From assembly GCA_964623735.1 (NCBI GenBank), contig CAZUVE010000013.1, forward strand, positions 1 through 34,515: a stretch of 34,515 nt of DNA. The letters run 5' to 3'. The first letter of the stretch is position 1, and each line of letters starts with the position of its first letter. Below are positions 23,168-30,677 of the stretch, piece by piece. The DNA is from SW-9-67-25 sp964623735 (GTDB taxonomy: Archaea; Halobacteriota; Halobacteria; Halobacteriales; Haloarculaceae). The notes beneath the pieces are model-generated. The model was not told where the DNA came from. It did no database searches and saw only the letters and a list, made by a program, of their open reading frames with translations. A program made the translations under genes and the position numbers.

Positions 23168-24295
23168 CTACCGGAGGTCCCGGAGTCGGTCGAGCGCCCG
23201 GACCAGTCTGTCGGGGTCCGACACGCGGTCGGCCAGCCCCCGCAGGTCCGCGAGGGGGCCGCCGAGAACGACCCGTCCGTCGACCGGGGCCGCGACCAGG
23301 CCCGTCCCATCGACAGCCCCGAGTAGCCGGTCCCTCGCGGCGGCCGAGGGGACGTCGATTGCGACGAGCCGCGAGACGGCCCGCGCAGCGTCGCGGTCCG
23401 TGCGGTCGCCGGTCAGGCACCGCCGGGCCTCGCCCGCGGTCGTGACGTCGAGTTCTTCGACGCCGGCCCCGGGATCGCGCAGGCGGTCACGGGCGAAGGC
23501 GTCGCCGACGAGGGCGGCGTCGCGCGTCTGGGCGACGTCGTGGGTCCGGATCACGTGCGCACCACGCTCGACAGCCATCGACGTGGCCGCGAGCGAGACC
23601 GGCAGCGCCTCCTCCGTGGACCGGCCGGCCAGGTCGCGGAGGAAGTTCTTGCGGTTGATCGAGACCAGGATCGGCCGTCCGACGGCCCGGAACTCCCGGA
23701 GCCGCCGGAACGTCTCGCGGTCGTCGGCGAGTGTCTTGTCCTCGCTCCACCCCCCGAAGGCCGGGTCGACGATCGTCTTGTCCGTCACCCCGTTGCGCAG
23801 GAGTGCCTCGTAGATGTCGTCGACCGCCTCGATTGCGCCCGGGCGTTCGAGATCCTGCGGGCTGGCCATCTTCACCACGGCCGCGTCGTGTTCCTCGCAG
23901 ACGCGGGGCATCTCGGGGTCGGCGAACCCGCAGATGTCGTTGACCATGTCGAACCCGCGCGCGAGCGCCTCGGCCGCAACCTCGTGGTAGCGCGTCTCGA
24001 TCGAGAAGACCGCGTCACCCGAGACCGACTCGAGGGTCTCGACGGCGGTGTCGAGTCGGTCGAGTTCCTCCGCCGCTGTGAGGACGTCGAACCGCTTGTT
24101 CGCGGATTCCAGCCCGACGTCGACGATATCGGCGCCCTCGTCGACGAGTTCCCGGTCGACGTAGCGCGCCGCCTCGCCGGAGTCGTCGAAGACGGAGGGA
24201 TCGTAGGGAGACTCCCGGCTGACGTTCAGCACACCCATGACGCGCGGTGGGTGATCGTCGCCGATAGGCAGGCCTGCGGCCTCGACTGTCTGCAT
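23168..24295 (-). CDS. Dihydropteroate synthase homologue with C-terminal extension
   Basis: A protein of 375 aa; the usual enzyme is about 270-280. The TIM-barrel landmarks are present but altered. MGVLNVSRESPYD replaces MGILNVTPDSF, GADIVDVGLESANKRF replaces GADIIDIGGESTRPG, DPAFGGWSEDK sits at the DPGIGFGK position, and SINRKNFL matches SRKSFL. VIRTHDV is kept. The last 100 or so residues are an extra domain of unknown role (SRLVAIDVPSAAARDRLL...). It probably joins a pterin to an aromatic amine, but the missing STRPG loop leaves the substrate uncertain. A TATA-like box (24317-24325) 26 nt upstream selects ATG 24295 over an in-frame start at 24388. Confidence 0.78.
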   Translation of the reverse strand: MQTVEAAGLPIGDDHPPRVMGVLNVSRESPYDPSVFDDSGEAARYVDRELVDEGADIVDVGLESANKRFDVLTAAEELDRLDTAVETLESVSGDAVFSIETRYHEVAAEALARGFDMVNDICGFADPEMPRVCEEHDAAVVKMASPQDLERPGAIEAVDDIYEALLRNGVTDKTIVDPAFGGWSEDKTLADDRETFRRLREFRAVGRPILVSINRKNFLRDLAGRSTEEALPVSLAATSMAVERGAHVIRTHDVAQTRDAALVGDAFARDRLRDPGAGVEELDVTTAGEARRCLTGDRTDRDAARAVSRLVAIDVPSAAARDRLLGAVDGTGLVAAPVDGRVVLGGPLADLRGLADRVSDPDRLVRALDRLRDLR

Positions 24296-24316
24296 GTACT
24301 CGGCTTGGTCGGACGG

Positions 24317-24325
24317 CACAAAAGC
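24317..24325 (-). promoter_or_regulatory. TATA-like box of the DHPS homologue
   Basis: GCTTTTGTG on the minus strand, about 26 nt before ATG 24295. The same stretch is inside the longer in-frame ORF, arguing against that start. Confidence 0.5.
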
Positions 24326-24370
24326 CACGCGTTCCGGACCCGGGACTGCCAATCGGAGGGGTTCGCGCCG

Positions 24371-24378
24371 CTTTTGAC
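24371..24378 (+). promoter_or_regulatory. TATA-like box of the gene at 24400
   Basis: CTTTTGAC centred about 26 nt before ATG 24400, consistent with leaderless transcription of the two-gene unit ending in trmJ. Confidence 0.45.
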
Positions 24379-24399
24379 TGCCGGTCACCTACCGCCGGC

Positions 24400-24930
24400 A
24401 TGGGCAAAGTTTCGATCGGGCTCCGCGGCTGGCGGTTCGACGAGGAGGACGTCTTCGACGAGGAGGGCGAGATCCGCCCGCTGGAGGAGATGCTCGAGGA
24501 CGTACGCCACAGGATCGTCCGGCTGTCGTCGCTCCTGGGCGAGCCCTGCAACGCCTGCTGGCTGATCCACGGCGAGGCGGACATCGAGGAGTGCAACCCC
24601 GGGACCATCGTCTACGGCGAACCACTCGCCGAGGTGTTGCTCTGCGGGGACCACGAGGCGGACTTCCTCTACTGGTTCCGCGAGGAGGGCGGGGAGCAGT
24701 ACGCCGGCAGCGCCGACCTGCAGGACGGGTTCCACGAGTGGTTCATCGACGGCGGCCGCGCGCCCGAGGGATACGCCGGCCTCGACCACGTCCAGGCTCG
24801 CGCCGACGAACTCCCCGACGCCGCCGACGGGTCGAGCGGCGGTGTCCCCGGGGTCGAAGAGCAACTCGAGGAGATGGAGGAGGCCGAGCGCGAGGCCCTG
24901 TCGGTGGACCTCGAGGACATAGACGTATGA
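24400..24930 (+). CDS. Conserved haloarchaeal protein with Cys/His metal-site pattern
   Basis: A protein of 176 aa, acidic. Cys50 and Cys53 (CNACW), Cys65, and Cys82 with His85 (CGDHE) could form a structural metal site. It opens with KVSIGLRGWRFDEEDVF and has an Asp/Glu-rich C-terminal helix (EEQLEEMEEAEREAL). No enzyme motif is recognised. The stop overlaps the trmJ start (ATGA at 24927-24930), so the two proteins are made together; a link to tRNA modification or RNA binding is possible but unproven. Confidence 0.8.
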   Translation: MGKVSIGLRGWRFDEEDVFDEEGEIRPLEEMLEDVRHRIVRLSSLLGEPCNACWLIHGEADIEECNPGTIVYGEPLAEVLLCGDHEADFLYWFREEGGEQYAGSADLQDGFHEWFIDGGRAPEGYAGLDHVQARADELPDAADGSSGGVPGVEEQLEEMEEAEREALSVDLEDIDV

Positions 24931-25691
24931 CCGGGCCCGGCGCCGACGCCCCTGTGACGGGAAACGACACTGGTGGTCCGTCGGTATCGGTGGCGGTCGT
25001 CGACGCCGAGACGCCCGGGAACGTGGGCACGATCGCCCGCGCGATGAAAAACTTCGGCCTCACGGAGCTGTTGCTGGTCGATCCCCCGCGTCTCGAACCG
25101 GACGGGGAGGCCTACGGGTTCGCCGGACAGGCCCGCGAGGACGTCCTGCCGGGCGCCCGGGAGGTGAGCTTCGACTCTCTGGCCGGGAACTTCCACACCG
25201 TCGGCTGCACCGCAATCACGAACGAGGACGCCACCAGCCACGTCCGGTACCCGTTCGCGACGCCGGCCGGGCTGGCCGACGACCTGCGGGGTGTCGACGC
25301 GGAGGTGTGTGTCGTGTTCGGTCGGGAATCCACCGGCCTGACGAACGACGAACTGGCCAGGCTCGACCGGGTGTGTGCGATCCCGGCCAGCGACGCGTAC
25401 CCCGTGCTCAACCTCGGCCAGGCCGCGACCGTCGTGCTGTACGAACTCCGCGAGCTGACAGTCGCGGAGACGCAGGTACCCGAGACCCTGGACCACGCCG
25501 ACGGGCGCGCGATCGAGGGACTCCACGACCAGTTCGCTGACTTCCTGGCCGCGCTCGGCCATCCCGAGGAGAAGCGCGCGAAGACCCGGCGGCTGTGGCG
25601 GCGCCTCCTCGGGCGGGCCCGCCCGACCGGCCGGGAGGTCCGGACGCTCCGCGGGCTGTTCCGGCGGGCCAGCGAGCGGATGCGGGAGTGA
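24927..25691 (+). CDS. trmJ: tRNA 2'-O-methyltransferase TrmJ (SPOUT/SpoU family)
   Basis: A protein of 254 aa. The three SpoU motifs are clear: NVGTIARAMKNFGL (motif 1), VFGRESTGLTNDEL (motif 2) and SDAYPVLNLGQAATVVLYEL (motif 3), forming the knotted SAM site. The C-terminal helical region (EEKRAKTRRLWRRLLGRARP and a final RTLRGLFRRA) matches the dimerising extension of TrmJ. Archaeal TrmJ methylates the ribose of C32 in tRNA. The first 20 residues are a variable extension. Start is set by the ATGA overlap with the upstream gene. Confidence 0.9.
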   Translation: MTGPGADAPVTGNDTGGPSVSVAVVDAETPGNVGTIARAMKNFGLTELLLVDPPRLEPDGEAYGFAGQAREDVLPGAREVSFDSLAGNFHTVGCTAITNEDATSHVRYPFATPAGLADDLRGVDAEVCVVFGRESTGLTNDELARLDRVCAIPASDAYPVLNLGQAATVVLYELRELTVAETQVPETLDHADGRAIEGLHDQFADFLAALGHPEEKRAKTRRLWRRLLGRARPTGREVRTLRGLFRRASERMRE

Positions 25692-25725
25692 AAGAAACAA
25701 GTCCCTCTCGGTCCTCCCCTCGAAT

Positions 25726-25730
25726 GGAGG
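25726..25730 (+). promoter_or_regulatory. Shine-Dalgarno of the 42-aa gene
   Basis: GGAGG lies 10 nt before ATG 25741. It is unlike most starts in this window, which are leaderless, and fits a leadered message, perhaps read through from trmJ. Confidence 0.5.
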
Positions 25731-25740
25731 CACGAGCGCG

Positions 25741-25869
25741 ATGTCACGCTTCAAACAGCTCCTGATGATCACCGGCCTGCTGACGCTGCTTGCCGTCACC
25801 GCGATGGCGGGACTGATCGCGTACCTCTGGCTGGACAGCAGGGACACGACCGTCGACGTCTCGGAGTAG
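25741..25869 (+). CDS. Small single-pass membrane protein (42 aa)
   Basis: It begins MSRFKQLLMITGLLTLLAVT; one transmembrane helix spans about residues 7-28, followed by a short acidic tail (WLDSRDTTVDVSE). It has positive residues before the helix and negative ones after, fitting an N-in topology. A GGAGG sits 10 nt upstream. It lies 49 bp after trmJ on the same strand. Function is unknown; it is too short for most gene finders. Confidence 0.62.
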   Translation: MSRFKQLLMITGLLTLLAVTAMAGLIAYLWLDSRDTTVDVSE

Positions 25870-25900
25870 CGCAGGCCGGATCCGGGGCACACGCGAGCCG

Positions 25901-25911
25901 AACGGTTAAAC
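25901..25911 (+). promoter_or_regulatory. TATA-like box of the thiolase gene
   Basis: AACGGTTAAAC, centred about 28 nt before ATG 25936; leaderless start for the thiolase-DUF35 pair. Confidence 0.5.
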
Positions 25912-25935
25912 GGGCAGCGGCTGAACCGTCTGTCG

Positions 25936-27102
25936 ATGTCGACAGCACACATCCTCGCGGTCGGGACCTCCCCGATCGGGAAGACCGACTTGCCCGGCCG
26001 CGACCTGTTCTCGCGGGCGCTCGCGGAGGCGTTCGCTGGCCTGCCCGACCCCGCGGAGGTCGTCGACGCGGTGTACGTCGGCGCCCAGTCCGAGCGCTAC
26101 GAGAACCAGATCATGCAGGGGACGCTGCTGGCCGAGTGGGCAGGCCTGCGGAACGTCCCGGCCGAGCGCGTCGAGGCCTGTGCCGCGGCCGGCGCGCTCG
26201 CGCTGAAAAACGCCGTCCGGGACGTCCGGGCGGGCACACACGACGCCGTTCTCGCGTGTGGCGTCGAGAAGATGACCGCCGGCGGGACCGAGGGCGCGAC
26301 CAACGCCCTCGCGGCCGCCTTCGAGCGCGCGCTCGAACAGCGCTCGGGCATCACGGCCCCCAGCCAGTACGCCCTGCTCGCACAGCGGTACCTCCACGAG
26401 TTCGACGTCACCGAGGAGGATCTCGCCCGCATCGCGGTCAAGAACCACCAGAACGCGGCCGCCAACCCGCGCGCCATGTTCCAGCACGAGGTCGACGTCG
26501 GGACGGTCCTCGGATCGGAGTACGTCGCGCCGCCGCTGAAACTGTACGACTGTGCACCTGTCAGCGACGGCGCCGCAGCCGTCCTCGTGGCGAACCGGGA
26601 GGTGGCCGACGACCTCGTCGACTCCGGGCAGGCCGTCCGGGTCGCGGGCGTCGGCACTGCGGCCAACGTTCTGGCCGTGGCCGAGCGCGACCTCACCCAC
26701 GTCGAGGGCGCGGACGTCGCCGCCAGGAGGGCGTACGAGGACGCCGGCGTCGAGGCGTCGGACGTCGACGTCGCCGAGGTCCACGACGCGTTCACTGTCT
26801 GCGAGGCGCTGCTCGCGGAGGCCGTCGGGTTCGCTCCCCGCGGGCAGGGCGTCCAGACCGTCCGCGACCCCGCCGAGCGTGCGGACGGGTGGACCGACGT
26901 CCGGATCAACACCAGCGGCGGCCTGAAGGCCCGGGGCCACCCGATCGGCGCAACCGGCCTGACGCAAGCCGTCGAGGCACACGAACAGCTCACGGACCGG
27001 GCCGGCGACCGGCAGGTGCCCGGCGCGGAGACGGCGCTGCTCGTCAACGAGGGGGGCCTCGCGGACGCACACACCGCGGCGCACGTCCTGACTGCCAACT
27101 GA
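25936..27102 (+). CDS. Thiolase family protein (archaeal/SCP2-type acetyl-CoA acyltransferase)
   Basis: A protein of 388 aa. The acylated cysteine is Cys82 in VEACAAAGALA, and the catalytic histidines are His283 in EVHDAFT and His335 in GHPIGATG. The C-terminal CxG cysteine of classical thiolases is absent, as in the SCP2/archaeal group. These enzymes condense or cleave acyl-CoAs, for example acetoacetyl-CoA at the head of the mevalonate pathway or in beta-oxidation. A DUF35 partner gene follows after 7 bp. HMG-CoA synthase, which completes the three-protein complex in some archaea, is not in the window. Confidence 0.92.
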   Translation: MSTAHILAVGTSPIGKTDLPGRDLFSRALAEAFAGLPDPAEVVDAVYVGAQSERYENQIMQGTLLAEWAGLRNVPAERVEACAAAGALALKNAVRDVRAGTHDAVLACGVEKMTAGGTEGATNALAAAFERALEQRSGITAPSQYALLAQRYLHEFDVTEEDLARIAVKNHQNAAANPRAMFQHEVDVGTVLGSEYVAPPLKLYDCAPVSDGAAAVLVANREVADDLVDSGQAVRVAGVGTAANVLAVAERDLTHVEGADVAARRAYEDAGVEASDVDVAEVHDAFTVCEALLAEAVGFAPRGQGVQTVRDPAERADGWTDVRINTSGGLKARGHPIGATGLTQAVEAHEQLTDRAGDRQVPGAETALLVNEGGLADAHTAAHVLTAN

Positions 27103-27109
27103 GATACCC

Positions 27110-27583
27110 ATGTCAGAACACGATCCCACGCAGACCGGACCGCTCGCGCCCGGGGATATCACCGCCGACTCGCCGTTCACACTCCCCGGCTTTTTCGAGG
27201 CACTCGGCGACGGACAACTCCTCGCCGCACGGTGTACCGACTGCGGGACCCACCTGCTCCCGCCGCGGCCGGCCTGTTACGACTGCGGGAGCCGCGCCGT
27301 GACACTCCAGGAACAGCCCCGGACGGGCGAGGTGGTCAGCTACACCGCCGTCAACCGGCCGCCCTCGCCGTTCGCGGACCTCGCGCCCGTGACGGTCGCT
27401 GTCGTCGAACTCGACTCCGGCGCGCGGCTGACCGGTCGGGTCACGGCGGCGCTCGAGGCCGTCTCTATTGGCTCTGCCGTCGAGTTGCAGGTCCGTGACC
27501 CCGACGAGGTCGGGATCGACCCGAGCGCGCACCTCCCCTACGAGGAGGAGTGGCCCGTCCACGAGTTCGAACTGAGCGGGTGA
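27110..27583 (+). CDS. Zn-ribbon OB-fold acyl-CoA-binding protein (DUF35)
   Basis: A protein of 157 aa. A rubredoxin-like zinc ribbon (Cys42, Cys45, Cys56 and Cys59; CTDC and CYDC) is followed by an OB-fold (EVVSYTAVNRPPSPFADLAPVTVAVVEL). In archaea this family sits between thiolase and HMG-CoA synthase and channels acetoacetyl-CoA; it also partners degradative thiolases. An N-terminal helix region (SPFTLPGFFEALGDGQLLAARC) is typical. It starts 7 bp after the thiolase and is surely co-transcribed. Confidence 0.92.
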   Translation: MSEHDPTQTGPLAPGDITADSPFTLPGFFEALGDGQLLAARCTDCGTHLLPPRPACYDCGSRAVTLQEQPRTGEVVSYTAVNRPPSPFADLAPVTVAVVELDSGARLTGRVTAALEAVSIGSAVELQVRDPDEVGIDPSAHLPYEEEWPVHEFELSG

Positions 27584-27601
27584 CAGGGACGGGAGCCGCT
27601 G

Positions 27602-29470
27602 CTACGCCCGTTTCTGGATCTCCTCGCGGAGCACGTCGCTCACCACGTCGCCGTCGGCCTTCCCGCGGAGTGCGCCCATGCACTCGCCCATGAGCGCCGA
27701 GAACGACCCCATCCCCTCCTCACGGACCTGCGACTCGTTGCGCTCGACGACCTCCCGGACTGCCTCGCGCACCTCGTCCTCCCCGGCGCTGCCCAGCCCC
27801 TCGCGCTCGGCAGCCTCGGCCGCCGAGAGGTCGGGGTCTTCCGCGAGTGCCGAGAGCAGTTCCGGGACCCCTTCCTTGGCGAGGTCGCCGTCCGCGAGGA
27901 GGGCGAACACCTCCTCGAAGTGGTGGCCCTCGAGACGCCCGACGGGCACGCCGTCACGGCGGAGTTCGGTAACCGTCGACTCGAGAGTGCCCGCGGCCAG
28001 CGTCGGGTCGACGCCGGTCTCGACGGCCCGCTCGAACAGCACCGTTCGGCGGCCGTAGGCGACCTGTTCGGCCAGGCCGGCGTCGAGGCCGTACTCGGCC
28101 TGGTACCGTTCGACCCTCTCGGTGAGCAGTTCGGGTGTCTCGACTCCGGTCGGGTCGGGTTCGACCGCCGGGACGTCCGTCTCGGGATACATCCGCGCCG
28201 CGCCGGGGAGCGGCCGGAGGTAGCGCGTGGTGCCCTCCTCGGTGGCGTCGCGGGTCTCCTCGGGGACACCCTCGAGGGCCGTCCGTGCGCGGTCGGCCAC
28301 CGCCCCGACCGCGAGGTCGGCGGTTCCGGGGTCGTCCGCGACCAGCGCGACCGCGTCCTCGGGACCGGCGCCGACCGCCTCTCGCAGGGCCGCGACCTCC
28401 TCTGCGGTCACGCCGTACGCGGGGAGTTCGTCCGTGTGGAACACCCCTCCGGCGCCGTGCCGTCTCGCGTGGTCGGCGAGTTCCGTCCCCAGACGGCGGT
28501 CGGGCTGGATCTCCCGGCCGACGACCCCGTCGAAGCCGTGGAGGGGCACCGCCACCGCCGTTCCGCCGCCGGAGAGCGCACCCCCGATGACACCGCTGTC
28601 GGTCCCGTCGAAGACGTCGCTGACGTCCTGTGGTTCCCCGACGCTCGCGTCCCGCGCCTGCAGTTCGTCGGCGATTGTGAGCAGTTCGACCTGCCGGCCG
28701 ACCTCGTTGCGCACGATGTCGGCGATATCCTCGAGACTCTGGACGCCCTTGATCTCGACGCGGGCACCCTCTTCGATGGAGACGTTGACGTCCTGGCGGA
28801 TGGTCCCGAGGCCGCGCTTGACCTTGCCGGTCGAGCGGAGGAGCATCCCGATCCGCTCGGCGGCCTCCTGTGCCTGCTCGGGCGAGCGGATGTCGGGGCT
28901 GGTGCCGATCTCGACCAGCGGGATCCCCAGGCGGTCGAGGCTGTACTGTACCCCCGTGTCGGTCTCTGTGACGCGCTGGGCGCTCTCCTCCTCGAGCATG
29001 ATGTCCTCGACGCCGACCGGCCCGTCGTCGGTCCCGACGACACCTCCGGTCGCGACGAGCATCGTCCGCTGGAAGCCCGTCGTGTTCGAGCCGTCGACGA
29101 CGATCTTGCGCATCACGTGTACCTGGTCGACCACCTCCATGTCCAGCAACTGTGCGATCTCCATTGTCACGTCCAGTGCCTCACGATCCACCCGGCGGGG
29201 GGGTTCGTCGTCCTCCTCGACGAGACAGGTGGTGTCGTAGGTCAGGTACTCGAACTCCCTGTCGACGCGACTCTCCTCCAGGGCTGCGGCGTCGACCTCC
29301 CCGAGTTCGCTCTTCGTCGGGTGGAGATACCGGGTGAACGACCGCTCGGACTCGCCGGGCTCGCGGAGTTCTGTCGGGCACTCGCAGAACAGTTTCGTCG
29401 CCGTATCGAGTTGCTGGTGGATCTCCAGCCCCGCCACGAGCCCGAGGTCCTCGTAGTCGTAGTCGGTCAT
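27602..29470 (-). CDS. gatE: Glutamyl-tRNA(Gln) amidotransferase subunit E
   Basis: A protein of 622 aa, the full GatE length. The GatB-like cradle opens with LVAGLEIHQQLDTATKLFCECPTEL and includes GSNTTGFQRT and TIRQDVNVSI. An AspRS-type insertion domain occupies roughly residues 280-400 (absent from GatB), and the YqeY-like tRNA-binding tail ends the protein. With GatD it converts Glu-tRNA(Gln) to Gln-tRNA(Gln) in archaea. The partner gatD is not in the window. ATG 29470 is chosen over a GTG at 29488 because the TATA-like run GTTTTTTG (29496-29504 region) lies 29 nt upstream. Confidence 0.95.
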   Translation of the reverse strand: MTDYDYEDLGLVAGLEIHQQLDTATKLFCECPTELREPGESERSFTRYLHPTKSELGEVDAAALEESRVDREFEYLTYDTTCLVEEDDEPPRRVDREALDVTMEIAQLLDMEVVDQVHVMRKIVVDGSNTTGFQRTMLVATGGVVGTDDGPVGVEDIMLEEESAQRVTETDTGVQYSLDRLGIPLVEIGTSPDIRSPEQAQEAAERIGMLLRSTGKVKRGLGTIRQDVNVSIEEGARVEIKGVQSLEDIADIVRNEVGRQVELLTIADELQARDASVGEPQDVSDVFDGTDSGVIGGALSGGGTAVAVPLHGFDGVVGREIQPDRRLGTELADHARRHGAGGVFHTDELPAYGVTAEEVAALREAVGAGPEDAVALVADDPGTADLAVGAVADRARTALEGVPEETRDATEEGTTRYLRPLPGAARMYPETDVPAVEPDPTGVETPELLTERVERYQAEYGLDAGLAEQVAYGRRTVLFERAVETGVDPTLAAGTLESTVTELRRDGVPVGRLEGHHFEEVFALLADGDLAKEGVPELLSALAEDPDLSAAEAAEREGLGSAGEDEVREAVREVVERNESQVREEGMGSFSALMGECMGALRGKADGDVVSDVLREEIQKRA

Positions 29471-29495
29471 TGCGTAGGCATGGGACACCGACGGG

Positions 29496-29504
29496 CAAAA
29501 AACG
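29496..29504 (-). promoter_or_regulatory. TATA-like box of gatE
   Basis: CGTTTTTTG on the minus strand, about 29 nt before ATG 29470; decides the gatE start. Confidence 0.5.
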
Positions 29505-29545
29505 CACTATCACCCGCCGGCGTCTCCCGGCGGGCCCGGCCTGCG

Positions 29546-30604
29546 TCAGATGACCCCAGTGACCGTCGCGGCCTCGCGGGCGGCGGCCTCGCTCATCCCG
29601 CCGCCGAGGATCGTGTAGCGGTCCCGGATCCCGTGGGCGGACGTCAGCGCCTCGATGACGGTCTCCGGGTCGACGCCGAGGTCGGCCGCGGTCGTCGGTG
29701 CGCCGATGCTCGCGAGTGCCTCGCGGATCTCGTGCCAGCCGCCGTCTTCGCCGCTGTGGAGGTACTCGGTCATGATGGAGCCGACACCGACCTGGTGACC
29801 GTGCAGCGCCGCGTCCGACTCGAGCGCGTCCAGCCGGTGGGAAAAGAGGTGTTCGGCCCCGCTGGCCGGCCGCGAGGAGCCGGCGATCGACATCGCCACC
29901 CCCGAGGAGACCAGCGCCTTCACCACCACCCACGCCGACTCCTCCAGGCCCTGCTTGATCGAGTCGGCGTTGTCGACGAGCATCTCCGCGGTCATCCGGG
30001 AGAGCGCGCCGGCGTACTCGCTGTAGGGGACATCCTGGAGGCGGTGGGCGAGTTGCCAGTCCCTGACGGCCGTGTAGTTCGAGATGATGTCGGCACAGCC
30101 CGCCGTGGTCAGTCGCCAGGGCGCGTCCGCGAGGATCTCGGTGTCGGCAACGACCGCGAGGGGTGGTTCCGCTGCGACGCTGTGGCGGGTGTTCCCCTCG
30201 GCGATCGACCCCCGACCGGAGACGATTCCGTCGTGGCTGGCCGCCGTCGGCACCGAGACGAACCCGCAGCCGTGGTCGTCGGCGGCCATCTTGGCGATGT
30301 CGATGGCCTTCCCGCCCCCGACACCCAGGAGGTAGCCTGCCTCACAGCCCTCGGCCGCGTCGATCACCCGCCGGACCTCGCCGAAACTGGCCGTCTCGAC
30401 GACGATGACCTCCGGATCCGTCCCGGCCTCGCGGAACTGCGCCAGGAGCCGTTCGGCCGCCACCTCCCTGGGCGTCGGACTGGTGACGACCAGCGGCGTC
30501 CCCGAGAGGTGCAACTCCTCGACGGCCTCGACGGTCCGCTCCGCGACGCCGTGGCCGACGAGGACGTTCCGCGGCAGGCGGATCCACGTCGACTTCTGGA
30601 ACAT
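29546..30604 (-). CDS. egsA: NAD(P)-dependent sn-glycerol-1-phosphate dehydrogenase
   Basis: A protein of 352 aa. GVGGGKAIDIAK (94-105) is the nucleotide site, and TAASHDGIVSG the archaeal G1PDH signature. Zinc ligands are likely Asp172, His252 and His268. The enzyme reduces dihydroxyacetone phosphate to sn-glycerol 1-phosphate, the backbone that defines archaeal membrane lipids, using NADH or NADPH. ATG 30604 is 25 nt from CATTTAGAA (30626-30634), a TATA-like box, so the preceding eight codons of the longer ORF are excluded. It lies 73 bp downstream of pntB on the same strand and may share readthrough transcription. Confidence 0.95.
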   Translation of the reverse strand: MFQKSTWIRLPRNVLVGHGVAERTVEAVEELHLSGTPLVVTSPTPREVAAERLLAQFREAGTDPEVIVVETASFGEVRRVIDAAEGCEAGYLLGVGGGKAIDIAKMAADDHGCGFVSVPTAASHDGIVSGRGSIAEGNTRHSVAAEPPLAVVADTEILADAPWRLTTAGCADIISNYTAVRDWQLAHRLQDVPYSEYAGALSRMTAEMLVDNADSIKQGLEESAWVVVKALVSSGVAMSIAGSSRPASGAEHLFSHRLDALESDAALHGHQVGVGSIMTEYLHSGEDGGWHEIREALASIGAPTTAADLGVDPETVIEALTSAHGIRDRYTILGGGMSEAAAREAATVTGVI

Positions 30605-30625
30605 AGGCCACCTACTCCGCGGAAC

Positions 30626-30634
30626 CATTTAGAA
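30626..30634 (-). promoter_or_regulatory. TATA-like box of egsA
   Basis: TTCTAAATG on the minus strand about 25 nt before ATG 30604. Confidence 0.5.
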
Positions 30635-30677
30635 GATGAGGGTCCACCCTCGTCGGGTGTCGCGCGTGTGGCGGGGA

